Assembly: GCA_009746045.1 (NCBI GenBank)
Contig: RPFO01002279.1
Coordinates: forward strand, 112,501-170,928
Length of the DNA stretch: 58,428 nucleotides
Direction: 5' to 3'
DNA from: Mesostigma viride
Taxonomy: Eukaryota > Streptophyta > Mesostigmatophyceae > Mesostigmatales > Mesostigmataceae
Shown here: in pieces, positions 22,236 to 33,320 of the stretch
Layout of the letters: the number at the start of each line of letters is the position of its first letter
Numbering within the stretch: position 1 is the stretch's first letter
Notes under the pieces: model-generated
Seen by the model: only the letters and a program-made list of their open reading frames with translations
Told to the model about the DNA's origin: nothing
The model's database searches: none
Program-made: the position numbers and the translations under genes

Positions 22236-22955
22236 ATATATAGTGCTAGCAAATGTCACTACCTTTACCTATGCCTGACCTTACAAGTTGAGGATGGTCT
22301 AATGTAGTGGCAAACAGGTTATTTACAACAATTCACAGTTTTCTGACATAGTTTGAGGCAACTATACTTACCAAAATGCTTGAAAAAGGCAAAAATTGCA
22401 CCATTTATGCTAGCAAACGTCACTATTTTGAGATCAAACTGGGCCCAAACTTGGCCCATGGTCTAATCTAGTGGTGTTTAGGTTGCTTCCAACATTTCAT
22501 AGCTTTCTGACATAGTTTGATATTGTTTAGTAGCTTACACTGAGCAAAATGCTTGAAAATGGCAAAAAATGCACCATTTATGCTAGCAAACGTCACTATT
22601 TTGACGTCAGACTGAGCCCAAACTTGGCCCATGGTCTAATCTAGTGGTGTTTAGGTTGCTTCCAATATTTCATAGCTTTATGACGTAGTTTGATATTGTT
22701 TAGTAGCTTACACTGAGCAAAATGCTTGAAAATGGCAAAAAATGCAGTATTTATGCTAGCAAACGTCACTATTTTGAGTTCAGATTGACCCCAAACTTTG
22801 TGCATGGTCTATTCTAGTGGTAATTAGGTTGCTTGCAAATATCCATGATGGTTTGACGTGATTTAGTACTGTTTCCTATTTATTACTATTTAATTTTATT
22901 TTAAATGACAAAAATGTACCTGTATTGCTAGCAAATGTCACCAAGATGACGTCCG
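22236..22955. repeat. Subterminal tandem repeat, about 173 bp, four to five copies
   Basis: Units share GCTAGCAAACGTCACTATTT, TGGTCTAATCTAGTGGTGTT, ATAGCTTTCTGACATAGTTT and GCAAAATGCTTGAAAATGGC. Unit starts are near 22241, 22407, 22581, 22754 and 22926. The outer copies are the most diverged. Such repeats may be transposase binding sites. Confidence 0.88.
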
Positions 22956-23087
22956 ATCGATACCAAACTTTGTACGAGGTCTATTTTGGTTGCAAACATC
23001 ATGCATGACACTTTTCAGCATAAAAAGACAAACTTCGGTACGAAGTACATTTTGCGTGCTGGAGTACATTCTTAATGGCTGGTAGGG

Positions 23088-23537
23088 TGTCTTGTGCCTG
23101 CTCACCCATGACCTGTACGCCCACCAGAACTGAAGAAAGGTCTTGACCACTGACCACTTAGCACCTGTCAAAGGCACCATCACCCTCAATGGGGTCAGAC
23201 GAACCTTGAGCTCCATGGTGAACTTAGGCAACCCTGGGCTGCAGAAAAGGTTGGATGTCTCCAAAGGGAAGCACCCATTGACCGAGCTGGAAGAAGAAGG
23301 AGCCAAGTCAAAATCTCCCTGCTGCACTGAAAACTCCAACAACTCCATGTAGGAGGCCTCACCCATGCTCACGGGCTGGAACTGCATGAAAGCTCCTTTC
23401 AAAGCCTCAGGCAAGGTGGTCAACATATCCTGCCCCTCTGCAGGTCTCATGTCAATCTCAGGTCCTGGAGTCAAGGTAAACATCCTGTGCAACAGGTGGC
23501 CCACAAAAGGAGAGCCAATCTCATACAAGCTGGTGTG
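23088..23537 (-). pseudogene. Element 1 extra 3' ORF, second part (broken by both insertions)
   Basis: This is the continuation of the split ORF on the other side of element 2: LYEIGSPFVGHLLHRMF, PEALKGAFMQFQPVSMGEAS, ELLEFSVQQGDFDLAPSSS, MELKVRLTPLRVMVPLTGAK and FLQFWWAYRSWVS. It is then cut by the TIR transposon at the TGT duplication (23088-23090). The remaining end should lie within 14463-15063. It may be a distant relative of the ORF3 of elements 2 and 3, but that is not shown. Confidence 0.55.
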
Positions 23538-24121
23538 TGTTACGTCCCTGCCCAGACACACCTAGCCTGAGCTACGTAGCGAAAGACCCTCCTTGCCGGA
23601 ATTAGGAATAATTCAAGATAGCCTAAAGTAGGTTGCGCTTCACGACGTGAGTCGTGAGATATCTGGCATCACGGCTTAATGCCAAGCTAATTAGTTCACA
23701 CTTATAATGGCTAGCAATACCAATTACAAATGGATAATGCCCCGGGCTCAATGTGTAGGCGTATTCGCACTTATCATTCATTAAACCAAGAGGACGAGAC
23801 TCTCGTCCTTGGACCAATTTAACCTAGGTTGGTTGCGGCGCAGATACACGCCAATTTCCTTAGAACAATCCGAGTCACTCATTCCACGTAGGATCCGGGC
23901 CGACATCGACCCTCAACTATAGGATCCACGCCTAGAACCACTGACAGACTCAGAACCGGCGCGGCGCCACAGCGCCGGCCCCTAAAAGGACAACCTAGGA
24001 CCAAAATAACTAGTCCAATTCACACAATAGCCAAGGTCCGTAAAACCCAAGTTCAATAGACCAAACAGCCTTAGTAATTTATTCCATTGTTACGTCCGGC
24101 CAAAAGGGCAGGGACGTAACA
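23538..24121 (-). repeat. Element 2 LTR (3' in element orientation)
   Basis: 584 bp, identical by eye to 34536-35119 except CCCTCC here against CCCTTC there (about 23590). Confidence 0.97.
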
Positions 24122-24342
24122 CTCCTCCCCCCCATGGGGGTCGGTAGTCCCTACCGTACAAGTTATATTTGGAAAAACAACGCTACTATAAGAGTACTAT
24201 GTCCCAACCTCGGTTCACCCGCAGGTTAGTAATGCCAGTTCCTCTAGAAGTTGATACACAGGCCCAACTCTGACGTAGTAGTAAGACTCCGATGGTGACT
24301 GGATCAATCCGCTATCCGTCACGAAAAACTATCCTAACCCCT
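24122..24342 (-). other. Element 2 3' untranslated region and polypurine tract
   Basis: On the minus strand GGGGGGGAGGAG directly precedes the 3' LTR (about 24133-24122), the expected polypurine tract. No open frame in the rest. Confidence 0.8.
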
Positions 24343-26886
24343 TTAGCGTCCGCCGCTAGTGGCACGTCGCTGCGACAGGACTTCAGTGAGGGCCCTACGC
24401 CCCGCGTGGGTCATCTGTGAAATCATCACCCCAGGGTGCGAACACAAGTCAACCTCAAAAGCCACCTGGTAGGGGGACACCTTCTGTCGACCCAGCCGGG
24501 ACAGCTCCACCCACGACCCTCGGGGCCACAGCGACAGGAACCCAGCAAGGTACTGGGGATGGGTGAACATGAGCGTCAACGCCGACCGATCCACCACCCC
24601 ACACCGGTGCTCGCGAACAAAGTGCACCCCCATCAGGAAAACCTCCATACGCACGTGATCATCGTTGATCGACACCGTCCGGGCCCCTACAATATCGGGC
24701 GCCACCAGATTAAGAAAGGCACTCCCCTCCGCTGGAGCCACCTTGGGAGGCGTCACCACGTGCTTCACCCCATCGACCTGATAGCGCCAATCCCACCAGT
24801 CTTCGGACCCGAATCGCACAACATGCCCCACCGCAGCGGGGAAGCGAGGGTCGTCGGGTTGCGGCAGGGGCAGGGGGACTTGGGGCAGAAAGGTGATCTC
24901 TACCTGTTCCCAGTAAGCCCCGCGATCCACAGCGAACCAAGGACCCGCGCGAAACACCAGAGGAGCAGGTAGGTGCGTACCCGGGGGAACCTGAAAAGCC
25001 GGAGGCCCCTCGAATGTCACACAGAGCTTCTCCGTGCGCGGTCCTGGCCCACCATGTCGCACCACTCGGCCCGGTACCGGCCGTATGAAGTCCCCAATGA
25101 CCACTCCTCGTGAGATGACCCAGGAGCTCTGGAGGCCGCATCATAGCCCACTGAGGTGGCAGCAGAATGATCGCCTTGACGACCGTGCTGGACCATCAGG
25201 CGCTGTATCAGGTCCTGTCCTGATTGTACCGCAGCTACGAGCGCTTCCAAACGCATCACGGGCTCCGCTGGTACCAGAATGCCCGTTCCGCTGGGATCCT
25301 CGGCGGCCCGAGGTCGCGTCGCTGCCAGGGGGTGTAGGCACGGTTCCTCCGCGGAAGTGCGAGTGTCGACCCGACGAAGTGGGACGGATGTGTCCCTCCG
25401 CAGGACGTGGCATTGATGAGCCGGCTGGTGCAGGCCGGGGACGTGGATCCAGGGAGACCAAAAGGTAGGCTCCGGTGGTTCCAAGGAGACAAGGAAGGTA
25501 GGCTCCTCCTGGCCCGCATCCGTCGGAGGATCTAAGGGGGCCACAACCGGGGGCTCGCCCCCGGCCGGCTGTTCTGTCCTAGCCGGAGCAGCTCCCGTCG
25601 TATCCGACCGCGGTCGCCGAGACTCTCGCTCCAATTCCACCGCCGACCCCCACGTGCGCTCCCAGTGCCGATCCGCCGGGCGACGAGGTGGTGGTGAAGC
25701 TCGGCGAGCAGGGCGTACCTCCGTTCCCGAGTCCGAACGGGAACGCGAGCGCGATGACGGTGAGGGCGAGCGCCGACGTGCAGGCCGGTCTGGAGCACGC
25801 CGAGCCTCTGGTTGGCTGCCTCCGCCCCAACCCGTGGGCCGCGGGCGAGACCCTCGCCCAGAGGGGCGCCCCCAGCCCATCGCCGGCGGTGGCGCCTCGA
25901 AACGCGTCACAGGACGATGTCCTGCGCCGCCCTCCAAGGAGCCCCCAGAAGGTGGATCCCTTGAAGGGGGACGAGGAAGAGGACGGGGAGGGTAGTCATC
26001 AGAGTCGGAGTCATCACCCTCGCTCCCATCATCCTGGTCCTCGTCGTCCATCGCCACGATGCGATCCAGGGCCTGCCGTAACGAGTACTGACCCGCGCGC
26101 ATACACTTCTCGCCCCGCAACGCCCCTTCCAACGGGAGGTATCGGGAAAGTAGTTCTCCAGATGCTTCCGCACCTCGGGTGGAATCAGGAGGAGCAACAG
26201 CCGTGGAAATGCCAGACCTGCATCCAGCGTGTTCACGCACGCATGACACAGGCACTCCCGCTCATGGGTTTCCCAGTCGATACCGACCACCACGCCGTCG
26301 CGCTCGGCGGTGCGGGTCTCGATCTTGAACCCCACATTTCTTCGCACGAACCATCGAAAATCCTCCAGCTTAGCGGGGCCGACATGCGCCAGAATGGAAT
26401 CAGCGCGGAGATCTGACGGCATCTGGTTACGGCGCCGACGACGCCGCTCCACCAAGTCACCCTCCCGACCATAGTCGCGCACGAACACCGGGGGTTAAAT
26501 GTCTCCTCATTCAGCTCCTTCACTAGCATCGTGCGCGCGTCCGGTGCTCCGGGTCTGGACGACGTCTCGTGCCGGCCACCACCGCCCGAGCCCCCGGCCC
26601 TTGAAACGCCCCTTCGGACTGCAGGCTCTCCGCGAGCTGTCTGCATCCTGTCAACCTGTTCTGGTAGAGGGGCCTCCGGGTAATCTGTCGTGTCCATATC
26701 CACCAGATCTTCCTCACTCGAATCCCCGTCTACTACCCGGATCCCTGCCTCTACGGCCTCCGCGGCGCTGGCAGAAGTCTGGACTCGGGGAAGCGCCTCC
26801 GCGGCGTCCCCCTGCACGGCCCACACACCACAAGCCAAGGCATTAGTCGGCGTGTACCTGATACCCGGTTCACACCTCACTCTCAC
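24343..26886 (-). CDS. Element 2 ORF3, conserved protein of unknown function (three frame breaks)
   Basis: After the chromodomain stop a same-strand coding region continues for 2.5 kb in four pieces, each offset by one base: 26886-26490 (Asp/Glu-rich, MDTTDYPEAPLPEQ), 26488-26250 (DFRWFVRRNVGFKIE, PPEVRKHLENYFPD), 26255-25110 (low-complexity Asp/Ser/Pro/Arg region) and 25104-24343 (GPWFAVDRGAYWEQVEITF, DDHVRMEVFLMGVHFVREHR, MFTHPQYLAGFLSLWPRGSW). The last part aligns with element 3 ORF3 (LTQHRYYWAFLGLFPDGVWA). No signal peptide or membrane anchor is visible, so it does not look like env. Function unknown. Confidence 0.7.
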
Positions 26887-26914
26887 CCTACACCGTACGC
26901 CGTTATACCGCCTA

Positions 26915-27130
26915 TTAATGCAACTGGTGTGTCTTCTTGTATGCTTCCAGTAAGCGGGCGCAACCCGCTAACTCAGTAGGGGTGCGCCAGGAGTCCTCCG
27001 ACTCATGCTGCGCGAATCGCCATCGCACACGGTATTGTCGCTGGGTCCCCCGACCTCGTTTGACATCTCGGTGTCCCACGATCGCAGCCACCTCATCCTC
27101 CTGTTCCCCTGTGTCCGGATTGAACTCCAA
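26915..27130 (-). CDS. Element 2 integrase C-terminal chromodomain
   Basis: Reads EFNPDTGEQEDEVAAIVGHR, then GTQRQYRVRWRFAQHESEDS and ELAGCARLLEAYKKTH. It matches element 3 (HNPDTGEVEDEVESIVAHRD ... QYKVKW). The Y-x-V-x-W pattern and the D-x-W-x-x-x-x-E-L that follows mark a chromodomain. Ends at 26915. Confidence 0.85.
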   Translation of the reverse strand: MEFNPDTGEQEDEVAAIVGHRDVKRGRGTQRQYRVRWRFAQHESEDSWRTPTELAGCARLLEAYKKTHQLH

Positions 27131-28575
27131 CGGGGCCGGGGGTTGACCCTACCCTGAATGGTGTTCTGGTGGTACAACTTGAGCTGGTCACGATGGAAAC
27201 GGTTGGACGTGAGGTTCCATGACACCGGGACGTCCACCTGGAACATGACGTCATCAAACTTGGTGAGAACCTTGTAGGGGCCCAGGAACATGGGACGAAG
27301 CTTAGTCTTCAGCTCCTTCTCCACCTTGTGTGAGAATCGTCCGATCTGTGGGCCCTCCACCAGGACCCAATCGCCCACTTCAATGGACGGCGCCCGGTTA
27401 TCCCGCTTGCCGGCCGTCCTCTCCAGATACCGCTCGGTCGCGGCACGGTAGCCCTGGACTGCACTGTTATGAGCCTGGTGCATCCGCTGCAGCAAGCGAT
27501 CAACCCCCTGGCGTGTGTCCAGCTTGACCTGATCCTCTCCCCGTTCGGGGCTCATAAGCAGGTCGGGAGGCGTGAGAGGGTGCCTGCCAGAGTTGAGGAA
27601 AAAGGGGGTAAATCCGTGGGCGGCCTGGGGAGCATTGTTCAGGGAGAACTCCACCAAGCCCAGAAGCTCCTCCCAATTGCTGCCCACCGCGTCGGTGTAG
27701 TGTCGCATGGTCTCCTGCACTGTGCGGTTCAACCGCTCCACCAGATGTGACGACGAACTGTGGTATGCCGTGCCCAGCGACACCTTGGTGCCCAGCCGTT
27801 CGAAGAACTCCTGCCAGAATTTGGCCGTGAAGAGCTTGTCGCGGTCGGAGATGAACTGTCGGCTGAGCCCATGGAACCGGAACACGTGCGTCAGGTATAT
27901 CTTGGCGCACTCCTCCGCAGTGAGGTCGGCCGGACACGGGGCCAGGTGACACATGCGCGTCAGGCGGTCCACGAACACCAGAACCATGCTGTTGCCGCTC
28001 TTCGCCTTCTTGAACGGGCCGATGAAGTCCATCATGATAGAATCCCAAGGACCCATCGGATCAGGTAACGTCTTGGGGACGGCTTGCGAGCCCGTGTTCC
28101 TGGACTTCATGATCTGGCACGAGGGGCACTGGCGCACATATGTCTCAATATACTCCTTCATCCCTGGCCAGTAGAAATGTTTGCGGGCCCGAGGATAGAG
28201 ACGGTGGCTTCCTTGATGTCCGCCTAGAAGCGAATCGTGGAGCTCGTGAAGCAAGGCGGCTCTACAAAGCTCCGGGACATACAGCCGCCATTCCTCCGGC
28301 TGGATACTCACGAACAGGCGTCCATCCTGGAACTTGCAAGGGTAGGCACCCATCTGCTGGGGATGCGCCCGGATGGCTTCAAGCGCCGCTTCCTCCGTGA
28401 CCGTGAAACGACTGATCATCGTCTCCAGGTCCGACGTGACTGTGAACGCGTCCGCGGCCGGTTCTGGCTCCGCACCCGTCTGGTTGACGAATTCGGAGAA
28501 GACTGTGGGCGGGCCGATCGGCTGAAGCTGAAAAATTCCCTGGGGCGGCACCACATGGCTAAGGGGCATGCGCAT
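26968..28575 (-). CDS. Element 2 integrase
   Basis: HHCC region HELHDSLLGGHQG ... CPSCQIMK. Core DDE: MDFIGPF, ISDRDKLFTAKFWQEF, SSSSHLVERLNRTVQE. The GPY/F region is LRPMFLGPYKVLTKF, followed by NRFHRDQLKLYHQNT. It is in another frame than RT and is followed, after one more one-base break near 27,140, by the chromodomain. Strongly similar in order and motifs to the element 3 integrase. Confidence 0.94.
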   Translation of the reverse strand: MRMPLSHVVPPQGIFQLQPIGPPTVFSEFVNQTGAEPEPAADAFTVTSDLETMISRFTVTEEAALEAIRAHPQQMGAYPCKFQDGRLFVSIQPEEWRLYVPELCRAALLHELHDSLLGGHQGSHRLYPRARKHFYWPGMKEYIETYVRQCPSCQIMKSRNTGSQAVPKTLPDPMGPWDSIMMDFIGPFKKAKSGNSMVLVFVDRLTRMCHLAPCPADLTAEECAKIYLTHVFRFHGLSRQFISDRDKLFTAKFWQEFFERLGTKVSLGTAYHSSSSHLVERLNRTVQETMRHYTDAVGSNWEELLGLVEFSLNNAPQAAHGFTPFFLNSGRHPLTPPDLLMSPERGEDQVKLDTRQGVDRLLQRMHQAHNSAVQGYRAATERYLERTAGKRDNRAPSIEVGDWVLVEGPQIGRFSHKVEKELKTKLRPMFLGPYKVLTKFDDVMFQVDVPVSWNLTSNRFHRDQLKLYHQNTIQGRVNPRPRWSSIRTQGNRRMRWLRSWDTEMSNEVGGPSDNTVCDGDSRSMSRRTPGAPLLS

Positions 28576-30860
28576 ATGCGATCCCTCCCCCTCCCCGGGG
28601 CGTCCACGTCCTCGTGGGCACTCGTCTCCTCCAAGAGAGGTGACAAGTCATCGCTGGTGGTGTGTCCCAGATGAAACAGGTGGCGGGCCCGGGGAGACCG
28701 TGGCTCCGCGCCGTAGGCGGTCCCCGGGGCGGCCACTGGTACGCAAGTGGTATGAAGCACATCCATGTCCTCGTAGAACCAATAGTCCGCCCGTCGCGAA
28801 AGGGCGTCTGGCACCACGTTGTCCGCGCCCTTGACGTATTGGATCTTGAATGGCGCAAACTGTGACAAGTACTCCATCCACCGCGCTTGGCGGGGCGTCA
28901 GGTTGGGCTGCACCAGGAGGTGGGTGAGCGGCCGGTGGTCGGTGTGGATCACCAGGCGGTGGGGGTCGAGATCCCCCTGCTCACTAATGGCCACCGAAAA
29001 CTGGGCCCCCAGAAGATGATGACGCCACGTGTGGCAGCTGTAGACTACTGCCAGAAGCTCCTGCTGATGCACTGGGTAATTCCGCTCCGCCGGAATCATT
29101 GTGCGTGAGATATACTCGATGGGCTGAAGACCCTTGCCTTGGTCCTGCAAGAGGACACCCCCGATGGCCACCTTGCTGGCGTCCGTAGCCACGACGAAAG
29201 GAAGGGCCGGGTCCGGCAGGATAAGGACTGGTGCTGTGGTGAGGTGGCGCTTAAGCGCCTCAAAAGCCTGTTGGCACTGCTCAGCCCAGAGGAACGGGGT
29301 ACCCTTCTTGAGAAGAGCGTTGATCGGAGCGGCGATGGTGGCAAACCGCGGGATGAACCGTCGGTAGTAAGATGCCAATCCCAGGAAGCTGCGCACCCCC
29401 TTCACGTCCGTAGGGACAGGCCATTGCTGGACGGACTCGATCTTCTCTGGGTCGGTCGCGATGCCGTCTGCTGACAAGGTATGGCCCAGAAACGGCACGC
29501 AGCGGCCGGCGCGCACCTTGGCTTTCCGCGCCGAAAGGTGCTCATCCTCCATGATCTGCAGCACGGCGTCCACATCCTCTAGGTGCTCCTCGAACGTCTT
29601 GGAGTACACCAGGATGTCGTCCAGATACGCCAGCGCGCACGTGCGCTTGTAGGTCCAGGGCGGGCGCGCCCCCTTCTGCGGGTCCGCCAGGTCCTGGGAG
29701 ACCTGCGGCAAGTGGGCTGTGCCCATCACCGGACGGAGGATATCATTCATCAGCATCTGGAAGGACGCCGGCGAATTGCACAGCCCCATTGCCGCCACCC
29801 GAAACTGATAGTGACCGAAGGGCGTAGCGAACGCGGTCTTGTGGCAGTCTTCTGGCGCGATGCGCAGCTGCCAAAACCCGTCCGCACAGTCGATGACGGT
29901 GAAACACGTGGCCCCCTGGACACGGTTGAAGATGTCGTCGATCCGCGGTAGAGGATACCGGGACTTGACGGTGATGGCGTTCAGCTTCCGGTAATCCGTC
30001 ACCAGACGCCACTTGCCTCCTGGCTTGGGAACGAGCAGCACGCCCGCTGAGAAGGGGCTGTTGCTGGGTTCAATGAGCCCCGCGTCGAGCAGTGAAATGA
30101 GGATCTTCTTGAGCTCCACCAGCTCGACTGGGCCCATGCGGTACATGGGAGACACGGTAGGACCGGAACCCTCCTGGAGCTGGACACGGTGCAACACCGA
30201 TCGATTGGGAGGGAACTGGGGGGTGCGATCCGCAAAAAGGGTAGTGCGCTTCTCCAGGACGGCATTGAACCGCGCCAGCTCATCCGGTGTGAATCCGGCA
30301 CCAATCTCGTTAAGCAGAGCCTGAGTGCTATCCAGGTCTATGCGATACATCGCGTACTCCTTGCCCTTCCGAAGCTGGCGCGCCAGCGTCTTGCTACTCA
30401 TCAGGATCTGGGACGCTGGTCGAGGCCCGTCCGCCGAGCGCTCGTGTGTAATGTTATGGACCTCCGCGGCCTGTGCCCTATACTCGCTGTCAGGGCACCA
30501 GAATGAACCATCCGGAAACCAAACTACCCGCCGGCGCACACTGATGTCCACATCCTGCTTGTCCAGCCAGTCCACTCCAATGATGATGTCGGCAGCGCCC
30601 AGCGGCGCAATAGTCGCCACCAGGTCCACCGGCGTGCCCTGCAGCACACCCTTGATGTCTGCTAGGCCCGGCGATTGGTGTCGCCGACCGTCTGAGTAGG
30701 TGACATAGACTGCCGTGGTGTGAGGCCGGGGTACCAGGCCCAGCCGACGCACCAGGGCCTCGTTGATGAAGGACGTGGAGGCGCCGGTGTCGACCAGGAA
30801 CTTCACGTCCATGATCGTTTTCTCCTTCAAATACGGATCAAGGACGGTGGGAGGGACCAA
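28416..30860 (-). CDS. pol: Element 2 Pol, protease / reverse transcriptase / RNase H
   Basis: Protease DTGASTSFINEALVRRLG at about residue 22 and IIIGVDWL. RT: PMYRMGPVELVELKKIL, FTVIDCADGFWQLRIAPE with the first Asp, and YLDDILVYS near residue 410. RNase H: ATDASKVAIGGVLLQD near 557, Glu in HQQELLAVVY, and HTDHRPLTHLL near 638, ending VVPDALSRRADYW. All catalytic residues are present. Translation begins at a TTG-type codon in the track, so it is made as a Gag-Pol fusion. A one-base break near 28,580 separates it from the integrase. Confidence 0.94.
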   Translation of the reverse strand: MVPPTVLDPYLKEKTIMDVKFLVDTGASTSFINEALVRRLGLVPRPHTTAVYVTYSDGRRHQSPGLADIKGVLQGTPVDLVATIAPLGAADIIIGVDWLDKQDVDISVRRRVVWFPDGSFWCPDSEYRAQAAEVHNITHERSADGPRPASQILMSSKTLARQLRKGKEYAMYRIDLDSTQALLNEIGAGFTPDELARFNAVLEKRTTLFADRTPQFPPNRSVLHRVQLQEGSGPTVSPMYRMGPVELVELKKILISLLDAGLIEPSNSPFSAGVLLVPKPGGKWRLVTDYRKLNAITVKSRYPLPRIDDIFNRVQGATCFTVIDCADGFWQLRIAPEDCHKTAFATPFGHYQFRVAAMGLCNSPASFQMLMNDILRPVMGTAHLPQVSQDLADPQKGARPPWTYKRTCALAYLDDILVYSKTFEEHLEDVDAVLQIMEDEHLSARKAKVRAGRCVPFLGHTLSADGIATDPEKIESVQQWPVPTDVKGVRSFLGLASYYRRFIPRFATIAAPINALLKKGTPFLWAEQCQQAFEALKRHLTTAPVLILPDPALPFVVATDASKVAIGGVLLQDQGKGLQPIEYISRTMIPAERNYPVHQQELLAVVYSCHTWRHHLLGAQFSVAISEQGDLDPHRLVIHTDHRPLTHLLVQPNLTPRQARWMEYLSQFAPFKIQYVKGADNVVPDALSRRADYWFYEDMDVLHTTCVPVAAPGTAYGAEPRSPRARHLFHLGHTTSDDLSPLLEETSAHEDVDAPGRGRDRICACPLAMWCRPREFFSFSRSARPQSSPNSSTRRVRSQNRPRTRSQSRRTWRR

Positions 30861-32961
30861 TAACCCTCCGCTGAAAAGAAACAGATGCCGCGAATCTCCT
30901 GAGATGCACGCGCCGCCGGTTGGGAGGACGCGTCTGCGGCCACGTTATTGACGTCTACCTCTACTCTAGTTGACTCCGCGTCTGGGCTACCATCTGATTT
31001 TTCTATCCTATCCCCTACCCCGGGACCCAAGCCCATGGGCAGGGCTACTACTCCCGAGGAGCGGTGGGACGGGAGGCCGCCTCGCCCGACCACCCGCCCT
31101 CTTCCCCCCCTCCTCCTCTTCGTCAGCCCCCCCTCCTCGTCGTCGTACTCGTAGCCAGCCACTGCCTGCGTTTGGCCTGAAGAGGAGGACTGTCGCCGCG
31201 CCTCCATCTCGTTGACCGCACGCAACACACCCTTGGTAGAGCTGGTCGCGGGTGGTCGCGGCTGCTGGTACTGCGTCGGGGCCTGTCTGGCGTGCTGCAG
31301 GCGAGCCGCACGCTCACCCGCGTTGCGGGGTCGATCCCGAGGACCGGAGGAGTCGGGGCGGCTGCCGAAGGCCGGGCCGGAGAAACGAACACTGGGTGTC
31401 CCTTCTCCTGTCCCACGACTGGCGTTCTTGCCCCGGAGCTTGGGGCAGTCGCGCTTGAGGTGCCCCACCTCGCTGCACATGAAGCAGCGCGCCTTGCTAG
31501 CGTCGATCGCGTTGACGCCAGGATCAGTGTAGCCCTCGTCAGGGTCGTCGAGGTACTCGTCCTCCTCCTCGCCGGCGAAATCAGTGGAGTACATCTGGTT
31601 CACCCGTCGCGGGGGAGCAGGTCTGAAGAAACGGCGCACTGATGGGGCACGCCCGCGAGCCACTACGTCGGCCACCTGTAGGAGATACCTCTGGATATTC
31701 AAGATGTCCCACTCTTCCCAAGGGACATCAGCATAGTGCTTGAATACCTCATCCTGCAGCTCAGGACAGAGTGCCTCGATGAACCTGCTCTTGTACTCGT
31801 ACCAGGTCATGTCAGCCAGGTAGGCGGCGCTGGACTCGAACTTAGACAGAAACTCGCGATATGGGGTGGTCCCCTGGCGCAGCTTGCTGAAGGCCATCCG
31901 CTCGTGGAGTGTAGCATCTGGGGGCACCAGCTTGCGACGCACGCGGTCCATCAGTTCCGCCAAGGTTTGCGGGTATGACTGGGACGCGATGCTCTCACAG
32001 TTCAAGATGCTTATCACCGAGGGGTCCATACAGGAGTTAATCACCAGATCAATCAGATCACTGGTGGCCAGCTGCCAGTTGTGATGATTGCGCCAGATGG
32101 TATACTGTCGTCGCCACATGCGTCCCCATTCCTCTACCTCGCGCGGTTTCATGTCCGCGTGCAGCTTGGGTACATTCTTGAAATTGGGCATCGGTGGGGC
32201 CTTTACTGCGGCGGTGACAGGCCCACCGACGTCTACGTGGGGGATATCGCCGAAGTCGGGGGGCTGCGACCGGGGGAGGGCTGGATCTGGGCGGCGTACC
32301 ATGAGTCCGCCGCACCTGGACGGATGAGGGGTGTTCGTACCCCGGGTCATCCAAGGCCACCCTGCTGAAGCTGAAGTTGCCAGCAGGCGCAGGCGAGGGG
32401 ACCGCGCTTTGGTCAAGCACCCGTGGGCGCTGCGGTTGAGAAGCCGGGCGCTGGACTGGCGTGTGAGTCTCCTCGTCTCTGGTGGTGACACTGCTCCTGG
32501 TCTCCCCTGGGCTGGTCCGAGGTCTATGAGTACCAACAGGCGGGCCCTGCGTGACAGTTCCCTCGTCCGTCTCGTTAGTCCCTTCCAGGTCATCGAACTC
32601 GCCATCTGCCCCTGGGGCCTCCCCTTCCTCGTCCGAATACCATAGCGCCGTGGGTAACAGGGACGTGCTGCCGAAGGACACTCTGCGTCTGCCCCGGTGT
32701 GGGGGCCCCGGTGGAGGTCCCTGGGGCCGCCCCCGACCTGCCCAAGGATGCATTGGCCGCCCGGTGACTGGCTGCTGACGGCGGTAGTGCAGGGTATCTC
32801 CATTCTCGTCTCCCTGCTGCTCTGGATCCGTTGGTAGCCATTGTGGTCTCGTCTGGGGTTGTTGCTGCTGCGTCCGGGGTTGCTGCTGTTGCCACTGCTG
32901 CTGTGGTAACCGTTGCTGCTGCTGATGCTGCTGCTGCTGTTGCTGCTGCTGCGGGTGCTGC

Positions 32962-32993
<32 letters not shown>

Positions 32994-33320
32994 TTGCTGC
33001 TGCTGCTGTTGCTGCTGCTGCGAGTACTCTTGGAGCCTCTCTCGGTCGTTCCTGTCATCTCCCTGCCTGGGTAAGGCGTCTATATTGTCCCCATCCGCTG
33101 GGAACCTAGGGTTCTGATCTCTGGATCGTGGGGAGCCTTCCGCAGGTCTCTCCATGACCTCACCTGTATATGTCCCTGCTTGGACGTGCAGTGGTACCTC
33201 TATACCATCTTTACCGTGCTCGTGGTTGTCTACCGGTTCTATCTCTGTATTCTCTAGATCTCGTTCTCTAGTCTCTTCCTCTGTATCTCTGGCGTTCCTT
33301 GTTTGGGACCGTGTGGGCAT
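30827..33320 (-). CDS. gag: Element 2 Gag polyprotein (one frame break)
   Basis: Starts MPTRSQTRNARDTEEETRER at 33320. A poly-Gln tract encoded by CAG/CAA lies at about 32880-33025, then a Pro/Arg-rich stretch. Near 32290-32340 the frame changes, after which come PMPNFKNVPKLHADMKPREV, the gag domain (WGRMWRRQYTIWRNHHNWQL, FSKLRQGTTPYREFLSKF), a CCHC knuckle CFMCSEVGHLKRDC at about 31480, and an Arg/Gly-rich tail. It overlaps pol by about 34 bases, with pol in the -1 frame. That is compatible with either programmed frameshifting or a missing base; no classic slippery heptamer is evident. Confidence 0.88.

Larger units (their letters stand above)
15064..23087. mobile_element. 8.0-kb TIR DNA transposon inside element 1
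   Basis: Terminal inverted repeats of 32 bp (15064-15095 and 23056-23087) match at 30 positions; the outer ends are CCCTGCCAGCC and CCCTACCAGCC. They are flanked on both sides by TGT, a 3-bp target duplication, and interrupt the 3' ORF of element 1. Three-base duplications with CCCT-type ends fit the CACTA/CMC or PIF/Harbinger groups, but I recognise no DDE transposase, so the superfamily is open. The content is two hexamer satellites, a perfect hairpin, one or two plus-strand coding regions, and 173-bp subterminal repeats on the right side only. Confidence 0.75.

Noticed and set aside
23623-23817. 64-residue frame inside both element 2 LTRs
   Set aside because: The two LTRs are identical copies, so its presence twice is not independent evidence, and it has no recognisable content.
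30325-30699. Plus-strand open frames opposite pol and gag regions (also at 29134-29951, 27760-28068, 38217-39271 and 45394-46602)
   Set aside because: Antisense shadows of GC-rich coding sequence; none has a domain or independent context.
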